From assembly GCA_027080505.1 (NCBI GenBank), contig JALWRX010000031.1, positions 16,139 to 80,138 on the forward strand: a stretch of 64,000 bases of DNA, written 5' to 3'. Both the position numbers and the translations under genes were made by a program. Below the pieces are notes generated by a model, which did no database searches, had not been told where the DNA came from, and saw nothing but the letters and a program-made list of their open reading frames with translations. Each line of letters opens with the position of its first letter. Positions within the stretch are counted from its first letter, which is position 1. This document shows, piece by piece, positions 8,029-17,697 of the stretch. Source of the stretch: Ghiorsea sp. GTDB taxonomy: Bacteria > Pseudomonadota > Zetaproteobacteria > Mariprofundales > Mariprofundaceae.

Positions 8029-9937
8029 CCCAACCCCCTTTGACTTGTGATCTTGACTTCAACCATATCAACATACAACTAATAGCTGCTGGCGTTACAC
8101 CTGATATTTGTGAGGCTTGAGCTAGAGTTTGAGGAAGACTGGCGCTTAACTTCTGGCGAACTTCAGTACTTAAACCTAAAACATCCGCATAATTAATATC
8201 TGATGGTATTTGAATTTTTTCTAAGTTTTTAAATTTATCAACCTCAAGTTGCTGCTTATCCAAATATCCATCATAATGCAATAACGCTCTTACAGACACC
8301 TCGTCTCTAGCATTCAGCTCACCTAGTTCCAATAAAGGTAAAACCTTAGCTACATCAACATCTGAACGATGGCAATAGGATGCAATAGGCATCACCTGTT
8401 TTGGTACAGGCAAAGATAAGTCGTTTAATTTTTTAACCCACTCCTTACCTGTACCAATACTAATATTTTGTATTGATTCTTTAGCTTTTGTATACATCTT
8501 AAACCTTTGTTCATAACATGAAGCCCAAGGCTCTTTCAATAAACCAAGTTTTAAAGCATGACCCGATAAACGTATATCTGCATTATCTTCTCGTAGTTGC
8601 AAACGAAACTCAGCCCTAGAGGTAAACATACGATAAGGCTCACTTACACCCTTATGCACCAAATCATCAACCATCACACCAATATAAGACTCTGACCGAG
8701 TTGGCACCCAAGCTTCCAAACCCAATGCCTTAGAAGCTGCATTAATCCCAGCCAATAAACCTTGAGCACCTGCCTCTTCATAACCTGTTGTACCATTAAT
8801 CTGCCCCGCATGAAACAAACCAGGAACTTTTTTACACTCTAGCGTTAACCTAAGCTCTGTTGGATCAACATAGTCATATTCAATCGCATAACCTGGTCGA
8901 ATAATATTTACATTCTCTAACCCTTTTATAGAGCGCAAAAACTTCCATTGAACATCAATGGGTAAAGAAGTTGAAATACCATTCGGGTAAACCTCTGCAT
9001 GGTCACTACCCTCAGGCTCTAAAAATATTTGGTGGCTTGATTTATCAGCAAAACGAACAACCTTATCTTCTATACTTGGACAGTAACGAGGCCCCTTACT
9101 TTCAATCTGACCAGAAAACATTGGTGAACGCTCTAGGTTATCCCTAATAATATCATGAGTAACTTCATTTGTTCGAACAATAGCACAATTATCTTGCACT
9201 TGCGTCACCTGCTGATGCAAAATGGAAAAAGGAACAGCTGAAGTATCACCAGGTTGCTGCTCCAAACTATCCCAATCAATGGTTCTTTTATCTAAACGTG
9301 GTGGTGTTCCTGTCTTTAAGCGACCAACACGAAATTCTTTTTGATAAAGCTCTTGTGTAAGACCATCAATTGACGCGTCACCCAAACGACCCGCTGGAAA
9401 CCGTTTATCCCCAATATGAATCAACCCACCTAAAAAAGTACCTGTCGTTAAAATAACCGTGGGTGCAAAGTGCGCTACACCAAAACTATCTACAACGCCA
9501 TGAATTTCACCTTGATTAAATAATAGGTTATTAATACTTCCTTGATACAGGTGTAAACCATCTTGTTCGTCAATCAACTTACGCATAGCAATATGATACA
9601 AACGCCTATCACATTGCGCTCTCGTCGCTTGCACAGCAGGACCTTTGCGTTGATTAAGAATCCGATATTGCAGTGCAGCTTTATCAGCTACAACACCCAT
9701 TACCCCACCCAAGGCATCAATTTCTTTAACCAAGTGCCCCTTACCCACACCACCAATAGCAGGGTTACATGACATTTTAGCAATCGTATCAAGATTTTGT
9801 GTAATAAGTCGAACCTTAGCACCACGGCGTGCCGCAGCCATTGCTGCCTCACAACCAGCATGACCTGCACCAATTACTAAAACATCAACTTCACCATCTG
9901 GGTGTTTCACGTGAAACATTTGCTTATTACTACTCAT
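8021..9937 (-). CDS. mnmG: tRNA uridine-5-carboxymethylaminomethyl modification enzyme MnmG (GidA)
   Basis: About 638 residues. The FAD-binding subunit that, with MnmE, builds cmnm5U at the wobble position of several tRNAs. The Rossmann motif [12 protein letters not shown] lies near residues 21-32; [13 protein letters not shown] and the helical C-terminal domain are also recognisable. The start may be ATG 9937 or ATG 9919; both are followed by FHVKHP, the peptide encoded by parS site 2. No clear ribosome-binding site is seen upstream of either. First gene of the mnmG-rsmG-parA-parB run. Confidence 0.95.
   Translation of the reverse strand: MSSNKQMFHVKHPDGEVDVLVIGAGHAGCEAAMAAARRGAKVRLITQNLDTIAKMSCNPAIGGVGKGHLVKEIDALGGVMGVVADKAALQYRILNQRKGPAVQATRAQCDRRLYHIAMRKLIDEQDGLHLYQGSINNLLFNQGEIHGVVDSFGVAHFAPTVILTTGTFLGGLIHIGDKRFPAGRLGDASIDGLTQELYQKEFRVGRLKTGTPPRLDKRTIDWDSLEQQPGDTSAVPFSILHQQVTQVQDNCAIVRTNEVTHDIIRDNLERSPMFSGQIESKGPRYCPSIEDKVVRFADKSSHQIFLEPEGSDHAEVYPNGISTSLPIDVQWKFLRSIKGLENVNIIRPGYAIEYDYVDPTELRLTLECKKVPGLFHAGQINGTTGYEEAGAQGLLAGINAASKALGLEAWVPTRSESYIGVMVDDLVHKGVSEPYRMFTSRAEFRLQLREDNADIRLSGHALKLGLLKEPWASCYEQRFKMYTKAKESIQNISIGTGKEWVKKLNDLSLPVPKQVMPIASYCHRSDVDVAKVLPLLELGELNARDEVSVRALLHYDGYLDKQQLEVDKFKNLEKIQIPSDINYADVLGLSTEVRQKLSASLPQTLAQASQISGVTPAAISCMLIWLKSRSQVKGGWGD
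9903..9918. promoter_or_regulatory. parS site 2
   Basis: A second exact 16-bp TGTTTCACGTGAAACA, about 2.44 kb from site 1, within the first codons of mnmG. On the coding strand it reads as FHVKH. Both sites lie within 2.5 kb of the dnaN-dnaA candidate origin, as expected for ParB centromeres. Confidence 0.95.
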
Positions 9938-10060
9938 AAACAAATAATATAAGTTACAAATAAACTTTCTATGGCTAAATTATATTTAAGAGATAAATAC
10001 AATATTTAGATATAAAAAACAAAAAAATAAGTATAAAAAGCATTATTATAAAAAAATAAA

Positions 10061-10092
10061 AAAAAGGGTGGCTTAAACAAGCCACCCTTTTT
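10061..10092 (-). terminator. Intrinsic terminator downstream of prk
   Basis: Perfect 14-bp stem (10061-10074 with 10079-10092) with a 4-base loop. On the minus strand the hairpin is followed by a long T-rich run interrupted by single A residues, the expected form of a Rho-independent terminator for prk. On the plus strand only a short T run follows. The AT-rich 9938-10060 stretch between this hairpin and mnmG holds no gene and presumably carries the mnmG promoter; no confident -35/-10 pair was identified. Confidence 0.9.
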
Positions 10093-10116
10093 AACAACTT
10101 TTTTACAAAATTAAGA

Positions 10117-10971
10117 TTAACGTTTTTCCAACATGTCATGAATGATAGGAGAGAAAATCAATTCCATCGCCAACAACATCTTACTTGAAGGAACAACCAA
10201 TGTGTTACGTCTAGACATAAATGAGTTATTCAACATGGATAACAAGTATGGGAAATCAATACCCCAACGTTCAGGCTTACGAATACGAATGACCATCAAA
10301 CTTTCATCAGGTGTAGGTACATCACGTGCAATAAATGGGTTTGAGGTATCTACTAAAGGTACACGTTGGAAATTAATGTCTGTATGGCTAAATTGAGGTG
10401 TAATAAAATGAACATAGTCATGCATACGAGACAGAATGTTATCAACAACAGCTTCCGATGAATAACCACGCATTTCAGTATCACGATGTATTTTTTGAAT
10501 CCACTCAAGGTTTACCACAGGTACAATACCAACCATTAAATCAGCATAAGGGCGAACTTCTTCAACACCACCATGCAAACCTTCATAAAACAGCAAATCT
10601 GACCCTTCACCGATTTCTCTCCAATCGGTAAATTTACCAGCTTCTACGCCATAAACCTTCGCTTCTTCATCATCATGAACATAAGTACGAACCTTACCCT
10701 TGCCTGTTTCTCCATACGACTTAAAAAGTTCAGCAATTTTATCAAATAAGTTTGCTTCGTCAGAAAAATGACTTAAACGTTTACCAGCTGCTTCAAACTC
10801 TTTTGCTTTTTCTTTAAATGTTACTCTATCAAACTTATGAAAACAGTCACCTTCAACAACGGCTGGTGTTACATTCTCTCGATGAAAGATATGTTCCAAG
10901 GCTACTTTTGCAGTACTTGTTCCTGCACCAGATGAACCAGTTACAGAAATTACAGGATGCTTAACAGACAT
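10117..10971 (-). CDS. prk: Phosphoribulokinase (class I, proteobacterial type)
   Basis: 284 residues. Phosphorylates ribulose-5-phosphate to ribulose-1,5-bisphosphate, the substrate of RuBisCO, so it is diagnostic for the Calvin-Benson-Bassham cycle when RuBisCO is present (not in this window). The P-loop TGSSGAGTST (residues 11-20), VVEGDCFHKFDR (38-49), LLFYEGLHGG and the EMRGYSSEAV segment match the CbbP/PrkB family, whose members are about 290 residues. ATG at 10971 with GGGAG 6 bases upstream. It is placed between dnaN and mnmG, an unusual site for this gene, with its own terminator. Confidence 0.94.
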   Translation of the reverse strand: MSVKHPVISVTGSSGAGTSTAKVALEHIFHRENVTPAVVEGDCFHKFDRVTFKEKAKEFEAAGKRLSHFSDEANLFDKIAELFKSYGETGKGKVRTYVHDDEEAKVYGVEAGKFTDWREIGEGSDLLFYEGLHGGVEEVRPYADLMVGIVPVVNLEWIQKIHRDTEMRGYSSEAVVDNILSRMHDYVHFITPQFSHTDINFQRVPLVDTSNPFIARDVPTPDESLMVIRIRKPERWGIDFPYLLSMLNNSFMSRRNTLVVPSSKMLLAMELIFSPIIHDMLEKR

Positions 10972-11063
10972 AAATACTCCCTAATCTTTTTTACAAAAAA
11001 CTTTAATGTAATTTTTATTGTGCTGCATTATGCAGTCAAAGTGGTCTAAATATCAAGATAAAC

Positions 11064-12164
11064 CTAAATACGCATCGGCATTAATACATGTCGAGAACGC
11101 TCATGCTCTTCTTCTAAAAGTAATGCAGGTGACAAGCTGTCTTTAAGTTGAATTCTCACAACAGGGCTTTGAATTGCAGACAAAACATCACGCATATACT
11201 TAGCATTAAAGCCCACCTCAACCTCTAAGCCTTGGTAGGATATGGAAATATCTTCTTCAGCCTGCTCCTGCTCGGTATTATGCGCTGCAATGGATAATTT
11301 ATCATTAGCAAAGGTAAGTTTCACGTCATGTGTAAAGTCATTAGCCACTACAAGACTACGACGCAAGGCTTGATCCAAACAATTTTTATCAATACTTGCT
11401 GTATATGGGTTATCTTTTGGAATAACATCTTCGTACACTGGATATTTGGCATCAATCACTTTTGATGTAAACCTTTGCTGGTTAACTTCAATCCTAACTT
11501 GTTGTTTTCCAAGAGATAAACTAATATCTTCTTCAGATTCTTCTGCAAGCCTTTTAATTTCCATCACTGCTTTTTTAGGAACAATACATTCTGTTTCCTC
11601 GTGATTTGAATCAAGTTTAAATTCACATAATGCCATACGATGACCATCAGTCGTTACAACACGAATACCATGCTCTTTAGAAACCTCAAATAAACTACCT
11701 GTTAAATATTTTCTTGTTTCATCATTGGACATCGCAAAACTGGTTGATGAAATCATATTTGCCAATTCGTGACCAGGTACCTGTATGGTTAAATCTGTTT
11801 CATCAGCTGGTTCATTAGGAAACTCATCAGCTGGTTTGGTAGCAAGCTTAAACTTTACGCCACCACTGGTGATATCTAAAAAAGAACCTTCTATTTTTAA
11901 TTCAACAGGTGTTTCAGGGTTTAGTTCACGAACAATTTCAAAAATCTTCTTTGCTTCAACCGTAAATGAACCTGAATGAAGAACTTCTGCATTTTGTATA
12001 CTGGTATAAGTTGCTTGAAGATCAGTGGCTGTAAGTTTTAATGTTTGTTCAACAGTTTCAAATAAGATATTTGCTAAAATTGGATTAGTATTTCTTTTTT
12101 CAACGATATTTTGACAACGTTGAATTTGTTGAAAAAGTGATGTTCTGGAAATTTTAATATGCAT
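11064..12164 (-). CDS. dnaN: DNA polymerase III beta sliding clamp
   Basis: 366 residues from the ATG at 12162-12164, exactly the length of E. coli DnaN (an upstream frame to 12182 is open but would add six residues). Three repeated clamp domains can be followed, and the C-terminal motif LLLEEEHERSRHVLMPMRI ends with the family's typical V-x-MPMR. It forms the ring that tethers replicative polymerase. It follows dnaA in the usual order, but the next gene is prk rather than recF and gyrB. Confidence 0.97.
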   Translation of the reverse strand: MHIKISRTSLFQQIQRCQNIVEKRNTNPILANILFETVEQTLKLTATDLQATYTSIQNAEVLHSGSFTVEAKKIFEIVRELNPETPVELKIEGSFLDITSGGVKFKLATKPADEFPNEPADETDLTIQVPGHELANMISSTSFAMSNDETRKYLTGSLFEVSKEHGIRVVTTDGHRMALCEFKLDSNHEETECIVPKKAVMEIKRLAEESEEDISLSLGKQQVRIEVNQQRFTSKVIDAKYPVYEDVIPKDNPYTASIDKNCLDQALRRSLVVANDFTHDVKLTFANDKLSIAAHNTEQEQAEEDISISYQGLEVEVGFNAKYMRDVLSAIQSPVVRIQLKDSLSPALLLEEEHERSRHVLMPMRI

Positions 12165-12300
12165 ACTGTTATATTCTCTCACTTATATTAATTTAATTAT
12201 CGTCATCGTAGGCATTGTTTATAAGTAGGATAAGCATGCTAATCATAAACAAAACAAACACTTAAATAAAGTTTTTCGGTGTATATATGTTCTCACAACC

Positions 12301-12410
12301 TGTGGATAGATTGCGGATAATATGCTTTTTTTATTTTTTATCACAGATTATCTTTTCAATCACAACTTATCCACAGTATAGTCGTAAGGTTGTACATGTA
12401 TTTATCCACA
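12301..12410. other. DnaA-box cluster in the dnaN-dnaA intergenic region (candidate oriC and/or dnaA autoregulatory region)
   Basis: Two perfect DnaA boxes TTATCCACA occur on the plus strand at 12367-12375 and 12402-12410. Two single-mismatch boxes lie in the opposite orientation at 12301-12309 (TGTGGATAG) and 12312-12320 (TGCGGATAA). An AT-rich stretch at 12321-12360 between the two pairs could be the unwinding element. The whole 258-base gap 12165-12422 holds no gene. This layout plus flanking dnaA, dnaN and parS sites supports an origin; dnaA autoregulation alone would also explain it. Confidence 0.7.
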
Positions 12411-12422
12411 GCTCATACGGGT

Positions 12423-13739
12423 TTATCCTTGTTTAAGAAGTAGTATCAAACGGTTGATTTCATCATCAAAATCTTGGTTTTGATTCCGTTCTTGTTGAAT
12501 TTTTCGGTGTGCATATAAAATTGTTGTATGATCTTTTTTATCAAATTTATCAGCAATTTCAGGCATGGATAACTTGGTAAGCTCCTTACTAATGTACATC
12601 GCAATTTGCCTAGGGTAAGCGATATTACGTTTACGTATTTTAGATTTCATATCTTGGATACGTACATTATAATAGTTAGCAACTTGTTTTTGAATCTCTT
12701 CAATCGTAATAGTTTTGGATTGAAGGTTGAGTTGATCGCGTAGCTTATCTTGAGCTAGTTCCATGGTTATGGGTTTACCTGATAGTTTGGCATAAGCCGT
12801 TAAGCGCGTAAGTGCGCCTTCTAACTCCCTAACATTGCTGGATATTTTAGAGGCAAGTAAAAAACAAATATCATCATCAAGTGTAATACCTGCCAACTCC
12901 ACTTTGCTCTTTAAAATAGCCATACGTGTTTCAAAATTAGGTGGTTGAATATCAGCAACTAGACCCCAATTAAATCGTGAACGTAATCGTTCTGCCAAAT
13001 GTTTAATGGCTGAAGGGTCGCGGTCTGAAGTGAGTATGATTTGTTTTTGTGCTTTGTGTAAGGCATCAAAAGTATGGAAAAACTCTTCTTGTGTACTTTG
13101 TTTACCTTCAATAAACTGAATATCATCAATAATTAATACATCGACTTTACGATATTTATCACGAAATGCGGATGTTTTTTGTCCACGGATAGCATCAATG
13201 AGTTCATTGGTGAAATGTTCACCTGTTCGGTAGGCAATACGCACATCTTTATGGGCAACCAAATGGTTAGCAATGGCGTTAATCAGGTGTGTTTTACCTA
13301 AACCAACTCCGCCATGAATATACAATGGGTTGTATTGTGCGCCGGGTTGGTCTGCAACAGCCAAACTAGCGGCATGACAAAACTCATTACTTGAGCCAAC
13401 AACAAAGTTTTCAAAGGTGAAACGTTCATCAATAAAACCATCAATATTTTGTTTTTGTGTAGATGTTTTGGTTTGTTGAACAGGGGAAAGTTCAATGGAG
13501 GCATCAATCAAGTATTCTAAATTAATGTGGTGTAAGTTTAATGTTTGTAGTGCTTCTAAAATATATTGTTCGCAGTCACTTTTGAGACCATCAATAAAAA
13601 ACTGATTGGGTACTTTTAGGGTTAAAGTATTGTCATCCAACTGTGTGGAAACAGGTTCAATCCATGCCCCCATTTTTGCAGGAGATAATTGTGGTGATAA
13701 ACGTAGCTTAATGGTTTCCCATAATTCTTGATGATTCAT
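12423..13739 (-). CDS. dnaA: Chromosomal replication initiator protein DnaA
   Basis: 438 residues. Domain I (1-80), a short linker, AAA+ domain III with Walker A GGVGLGKT (143-150) and Walker B IIDDIQF (203-209), and domain IV with the DNA-binding signature KKDHTTILYAHRKI near the C-terminus. It binds DnaA boxes and opens the origin. Slightly shorter than E. coli DnaA because domain II is brief. It reads toward dnaN; the pyrK-like gene diverges from it with about 60 bases between. Confidence 0.98.
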   Translation of the reverse strand: MNHQELWETIKLRLSPQLSPAKMGAWIEPVSTQLDDNTLTLKVPNQFFIDGLKSDCEQYILEALQTLNLHHINLEYLIDASIELSPVQQTKTSTQKQNIDGFIDERFTFENFVVGSSNEFCHAASLAVADQPGAQYNPLYIHGGVGLGKTHLINAIANHLVAHKDVRIAYRTGEHFTNELIDAIRGQKTSAFRDKYRKVDVLIIDDIQFIEGKQSTQEEFFHTFDALHKAQKQIILTSDRDPSAIKHLAERLRSRFNWGLVADIQPPNFETRMAILKSKVELAGITLDDDICFLLASKISSNVRELEGALTRLTAYAKLSGKPITMELAQDKLRDQLNLQSKTITIEEIQKQVANYYNVRIQDMKSKIRKRNIAYPRQIAMYISKELTKLSMPEIADKFDKKDHTTILYAHRKIQQERNQNQDFDDEINRLILLLKQG

Positions 13740-13801
13740 GGCGTAAGCATAACCAAAAAAGCGGATAATTCACATGTGATTATTATACATTGAAGGATTT
13801 C

Positions 13802-14710
13802 GTGGACGAATCTGTGTTTACTATTCAGTATTCACTCCTCATGAAGAATCAGCGAAACACAATTTTTGAAGAATACGCAGAAATATTGGCAAATGTATCC
13901 CATGAAGGGGATCAATGTATTATGCGTTTAAAAGCACCAAAAACAGCAAAAACAGCGAAACCAGGGCAATTTGTACATATTCGGGTTTCAGATGCGTTGC
14001 CGTTGCGCCGCCCTATTTCTATCATGTTAACCAACCCAAGACAGGGCACCATAGATTTGTTGTACAAAAAAATTGGCGAAGGCACGGAGCAACTTGGACA
14101 ACGTAAGAAGGGTGAAGTTATACCCATGTTAGGACCGATTGGTGTGCCTTTTGACTTATCTGATACAAGTAAGCGTTATGTTTTGATTGGTGGTGGTGTG
14201 GGTGTTCCACCTATGGTGTTTGTGGCTGATGTATTGGCACAAAAAGTAGATTTAGTTTTATTTGCAGGCTCGGAAGTTCCTTTTCCTTTTGCTTTAAAGC
14301 CTTCCACTTTTATGTTGCCAGGTATTGCTGGAAACACGACTTTAACCATATCTTCACTTGAAGAGCGTGGTATTGCCTGCAGATTGGCATCCAATGCAGG
14401 TTTGTATGGTTGTTATGAAGGGCATGTACCTGACTTGGTTAAGGATTATTTATCAGCCTTAAGTGAAGAAGAGCGCGGGCGATGTGTATTGTTATCATGT
14501 GGACCCCACCCTATGCTTCATGCTGTTGCTAAACTAGGGCGTGAATTTGGGATACCAGCGCAGTTAAGCTTGGAAGAATATATGGCTTGTGGCATTGGTG
14601 GCTGTGCAGGTTGTGTGGTGAAAACGATTGAAGACGGACAAGAAAAATATAAGCGAGTGTGTGTGGATGGTCCTGTGTTTGACGCAGAGCAGTTACCAGA
14701 GTTTGCTTAA
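13802..14710 (+). CDS. pyrK: PyrK-like dihydroorotate dehydrogenase electron-transfer subunit (FAD/NAD/[2Fe-2S] reductase)
   Basis: About 302 residues. Ferredoxin-reductase fold: FAD motif LPLRRPISI, NAD-binding segments GGGVGVPPM and CGPHPML, and a C-terminal [2Fe-2S] Cys cluster CGIGGCAGC with a fourth Cys in YKRVCVDGP. PyrK passes electrons from dihydroorotate dehydrogenase PyrD-B to NAD+. No pyrD partner is visible nearby, so a related reductase role is possible. GTG 13802 has AAGGA 5 bases upstream; ATG 13841 gives a more usual N-terminus but lacks a ribosome-binding site. Confidence 0.8.
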   Translation: MDESVFTIQYSLLMKNQRNTIFEEYAEILANVSHEGDQCIMRLKAPKTAKTAKPGQFVHIRVSDALPLRRPISIMLTNPRQGTIDLLYKKIGEGTEQLGQRKKGEVIPMLGPIGVPFDLSDTSKRYVLIGGGVGVPPMVFVADVLAQKVDLVLFAGSEVPFPFALKPSTFMLPGIAGNTTLTISSLEERGIACRLASNAGLYGCYEGHVPDLVKDYLSALSEEERGRCVLLSCGPHPMLHAVAKLGREFGIPAQLSLEEYMACGIGGCAGCVVKTIEDGQEKYKRVCVDGPVFDAEQLPEFA

Positions 14711-14757
14711 ACGTAAGAAGTTAGAATAGAAAAAACAGGAAAAAACAGGAAGAATCG

Positions 14758-15927
14758 ATGAGTAGAAATTTTGTGTTTACATCAGAGTCTGTGGGTGAAG
14801 GTCACCCTGATAAGGTTGCAGACCAAATATCAGATAGCGTATTGGATGCTATTTTAAAGCAAGACCCAACAGCACGTGTGGCATGTGAAACCATGGTGAA
14901 TACGGGTATGGTGATTTTATCAGGTGAAATTACCACATCAGCCATTATTGATTACCAAGAAATCGCGCGAAACACCATCAAAGAAATTGGTTATAACTCA
15001 TCAGATATGGGTTTTGATTATGCTTCTTGTGCGGTGTTGGTGACCATGGATAAACAATCTGTGGATATTGCAGCAGGTGTCAATGAAGGCGAAGGCCTTG
15101 ATTTGGATCAAGGTGCAGGTGATCAAGGTTTGATGTTTGGTTACGCTTCCAATGAAACAGATGTATTGATGCCTATGCCTGTATATTTATCACATCAGTT
15201 GATGGAAAAACAGGCTGAGGTTCGCAAATCAGGTGTATTAAAATATTTGCGCCCTGATGCAAAATCTCAAGTCACAGTACGCTATGAAAACTCAAAACCT
15301 GTAGCCATTGATGCTGTGGTTGTTTCTACACAACACACAGCTGATGTAAGCCATGAAGATTTGGTTGAAGGTGTGATGCAAGAAATTGTACATCCTGTAT
15401 TGGATAAAACAGGTTTATTGCATGACAAAACAGAATATCACATCAATCCAACAGGGCGTTTTGTGATTGGTGGTCCTGTGGGTGATTGCGGTGTGACTGG
15501 TCGTAAAATCATTGTGGATACCTATGGTGGATTTGGTCATCACGGTGGCGGCGCATTTTCGGGTAAAGATCCAACAAAAGTAGATAGGTCAGCATGTTAT
15601 ATGATGCGTTATGTAGCAAAAAATATTGTGGCAGCAGAGCTTGCAGATCGCTGTGAAGTGCAAGTCGCTTATGCCATTGGTGTGGCACGCCCACTATCTG
15701 TAATGGTGAACACCTTTGGTACAGGTAAAGTAGATGAAGCCAAGCTTGCCGAAGCGGTGCGAGAAGTATTTGATTTGCGTCCTAAAGGTATTGTGCAAGA
15801 ACTTGATTTGTTGCGCCCAATTTATGCGCAAACAGCAGCTTATGGACACTTTGGCCGTGAACTTGCTGATTTCACATGGGAAAAAACAGATAAAGTGGAT
15901 GCATTAAAAGCAGCTGTTAATCGATAA
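14758..15927 (+). CDS. metK: S-adenosylmethionine synthetase
   Basis: 389 residues, normal length. Makes SAM from methionine and ATP. Motifs [14 protein letters not shown] near the N-terminus, [12 protein letters not shown] and the phosphate loop [16 protein letters not shown] are intact. An AGGA precedes the ATG by 7 bases, in a doubled AAAAACAGGA stretch. Followed by a SAH riboswitch and ahcY, so SAM synthesis and SAH removal are neighbours. Confidence 0.98.
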   Translation: MSRNFVFTSESVGEGHPDKVADQISDSVLDAILKQDPTARVACETMVNTGMVILSGEITTSAIIDYQEIARNTIKEIGYNSSDMGFDYASCAVLVTMDKQSVDIAAGVNEGEGLDLDQGAGDQGLMFGYASNETDVLMPMPVYLSHQLMEKQAEVRKSGVLKYLRPDAKSQVTVRYENSKPVAIDAVVVSTQHTADVSHEDLVEGVMQEIVHPVLDKTGLLHDKTEYHINPTGRFVIGGPVGDCGVTGRKIIVDTYGGFGHHGGGAFSGKDPTKVDRSACYMMRYVAKNIVAAELADRCEVQVAYAIGVARPLSVMVNTFGTGKVDEAKLAEAVREVFDLRPKGIVQELDLLRPIYAQTAAYGHFGRELADFTWEKTDKVDALKAAVNR

Positions 15928-15936
15928 ACCTTTTTA

Positions 15937-16008
15937 GGCTGAGGAGCACTGCGCCGACGTGGTTCACGTCGTTAGGCTCAGTCGTTATGTTAAACAACGG
16001 TGCTCATA
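15937..16008 (+). promoter_or_regulatory. S-adenosylhomocysteine (SAH) riboswitch
   Basis: The conserved core GAGGAGCACTGC (15941-15952), AGGCTCAG (15974-15981) and AACGGTGCTC (15996-16005) is present in the family order. Three elements fold as expected: P1 ctgag/ctcag (15939-15943 with 15977-15981), a perfect hairpin gacgtg-gtt-cacgtc (15956-15970), and the pseudoknot gagcac/gtgctc (15944-15949 with 16000-16005). It lies 46 bases before the ahcY start. Known SAH riboswitches raise expression of SAH-recycling genes when SAH accumulates. Confidence 0.93.
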
Positions 16009-16053
16009 TTTTTTAGACCATGCATAAGACGTGGTTAATATAGGAGTATGAGA

Positions 16054-17349
16054 ATGTCTGAATTTACAGATTATAAAGTCGCTGATATGTCATTGGCAGA
16101 ATGGGGTCGCAAAGAAGTTAAAATTGCGGAAACAGAAATGCCCGGGCTTATGGCATTAAGAGAAGAATATAAAGGCAAAAAGCCTTTGGCTGGCGCACGT
16201 ATTGTGGGCTGTTTGCATATGACCATTCAAACAGCAGTATTGATGGAAACATTGGTTGAGCTGGGTGCAGAAATTCGTTGGTCTTCTTGCAATATCTTTT
16301 CTACACAAGATCAAGCAGCAGCAGCGATGGCTGATGCAGGTATTCCTGTTTTTGCTTGGAAAGGTGAAACGGAAGAAGAATTTTGGTGGTGCATTGAGCA
16401 AACCGTACATGGTCCTGATGGCTGGGTTCCCAACCTTATTTTAGATGATGGTGGTGATGTGACCCAACTGATTCATGATAAATATCCTGAATTATTAGAA
16501 GGCATCAAGGGTTTGTCTGAAGAAACAACAACAGGTGTTCACCGCCTGTATGAAATGGCGCGTGATGGTAAATTAAAAGTACCAGCCATTAATGTGAATG
16601 ACTCAGTAACCAAATCAAAATTTGATAATCTTTATGGTTGTCGCGAATCATTGTTAGATGGTATCAAACGCGCAACAGACGTCATGATTGCAGGTAAAAT
16701 CGCTGTTGTTTTGGGGTACGGTGATGTGGGTAAAGGTTGTGCGCAAGCCTTTAAAGGTATGGGTGCAACGGTTTGGGTAACAGAAATTGACCCTATTTGT
16801 GCGCTTCAAGCTGCGATGGAAGGTTATCGCGTGGTTGAAATGGATGATGCTTGTAAATTGGGCGATATTTTTGTGACGACTACAGGTAACTACCATGTGA
16901 TTCAACATGACCACATGGTCAATATGAAAGACCAGTCGATCGTTTGTAATATTGGGCATTTTGATAATGAAATTGATGTTGCTTCCTTGAAACAATACGA
17001 ATGGGAAAATGTAAAACCACAAGTGGATCAAATTATCTTTCCAGATGGCAAGCGTATTACCTTGCTTGCAGAAGGTCGCTTGGTGAATCTTGGTTGTGCT
17101 ACAGGTCACCCAAGTTTCGTAATGTCTGCATCATTTACTAACCAAGTCATGGCACAAATTGAACTATGGGAAAACCATGCCAACTATGGTAACGAAGTAT
17201 ATGTATTACCGAAACGCTTGGATGAAAAAGTGGCTCGTTTGCACTTGAAGAAAATTGGGGTGAATTTAACCACATTAACCCAAGAACAGGCAGACTACAT
17301 CAGCGTGCCTGTTGAAGGTCCATATAAAGTGGATCATTACCGTTACTAG
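16054..17349 (+). CDS. ahcY: Adenosylhomocysteinase
   Basis: 431 residues. Hydrolyses SAH to adenosine and homocysteine, relieving product inhibition of methyltransferases. The NAD-binding loop [13 protein letters not shown], the [11 protein letters not shown] active-site segment and the C-terminal KVDHYRY signature are intact. The ATG at 16054 is preferred over 16048 because TAGGAG at 16041-16046 is 7 bases upstream of it. Under control of the SAH riboswitch just upstream. Confidence 0.97.
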   Translation: MSEFTDYKVADMSLAEWGRKEVKIAETEMPGLMALREEYKGKKPLAGARIVGCLHMTIQTAVLMETLVELGAEIRWSSCNIFSTQDQAAAAMADAGIPVFAWKGETEEEFWWCIEQTVHGPDGWVPNLILDDGGDVTQLIHDKYPELLEGIKGLSEETTTGVHRLYEMARDGKLKVPAINVNDSVTKSKFDNLYGCRESLLDGIKRATDVMIAGKIAVVLGYGDVGKGCAQAFKGMGATVWVTEIDPICALQAAMEGYRVVEMDDACKLGDIFVTTTGNYHVIQHDHMVNMKDQSIVCNIGHFDNEIDVASLKQYEWENVKPQVDQIIFPDGKRITLLAEGRLVNLGCATGHPSFVMSASFTNQVMAQIELWENHANYGNEVYVLPKRLDEKVARLHLKKIGVNLTTLTQEQADYISVPVEGPYKVDHYRY

Positions 17350-17366
17350 GTAGGTTTTTCATTTCC

Positions 17367-17663
17367 ATGAATAAAACGTTTGTTTTGGGGGTGGCAGTGT
17401 TTTTAACACTGCCACTTTTTGGTTGTGCAGCCAAAACAAAAGTAGTGCAAAGCAATCCATCGCCAGTAACCATAAAGTTTGATAAAAATGGTGATGGTAT
17501 TATTGATAGAATTGATTGGCGGCGTATGAAAGATACAGAAAAAAGCACCTATGCCCGTATGTCTCTTGAAGAAATCGGTGAAAACCCTGATGCGATTGTG
17601 AAAGGTAAACAGACGCGGGAGCTACTATTATTAGAAGGTTTAAATGCTGTTTATGGTAAATGA
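17367..17663 (+). CDS. Small EF-hand-like lipoprotein
   Basis: 98 residues. Signal peptide with lipobox LFGC (Cys20). Residues 39-50 (DKNGDGIIDRID) have acidic or Asn ligands at EF-hand loop positions 1, 3, 5, 9 and 12, suggesting a calcium-binding loop. Function unknown. It starts 17 bases after ahcY. Its signal-peptide codons include a perfect intrinsic-terminator hairpin, so its transcription from the ahcY promoter may be mostly cut off. Coding looks real from the lipobox and the loop. Confidence 0.7.
   Translation: MNKTFVLGVAVFLTLPLFGCAAKTKVVQSNPSPVTIKFDKNGDGIIDRIDWRRMKDTEKSTYARMSLEEIGENPDAIVKGKQTRELLLLEGLNAVYGK
17391..17420 (+). terminator. Intrinsic terminator embedded in a signal-peptide coding region
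   Basis: Perfect 11-bp stem GTGGCAGTGTT / AACACTGCCAC (17391-17401 with 17405-17415), a 3-base loop and a run of five T. It is well placed to end ahcY transcription, yet lies at codons 9-18 of the downstream lipoprotein gene. Confidence 0.85.
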
Positions 17664-17697
17664 TTACATCAGAAATTAAAGATGTTTTTCTTTGTTT

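Noticed and set aside
12338..12346. TTATCACAG as a fifth DnaA box
   Set aside because: Four mismatches to TTATCCACA, below any reasonable cut.
14710..14757. Repeated AAAAACAGGA before metK as a regulatory repeat
   Set aside because: A two-copy 10-bp repeat of simple composition, adequately explained by a ribosome-binding site.
16654..17109. Long minus-strand open frame in ahcY
   Set aside because: Antisense to a clearly coding gene with intact motifs; composition follows the codon bias of ahcY.
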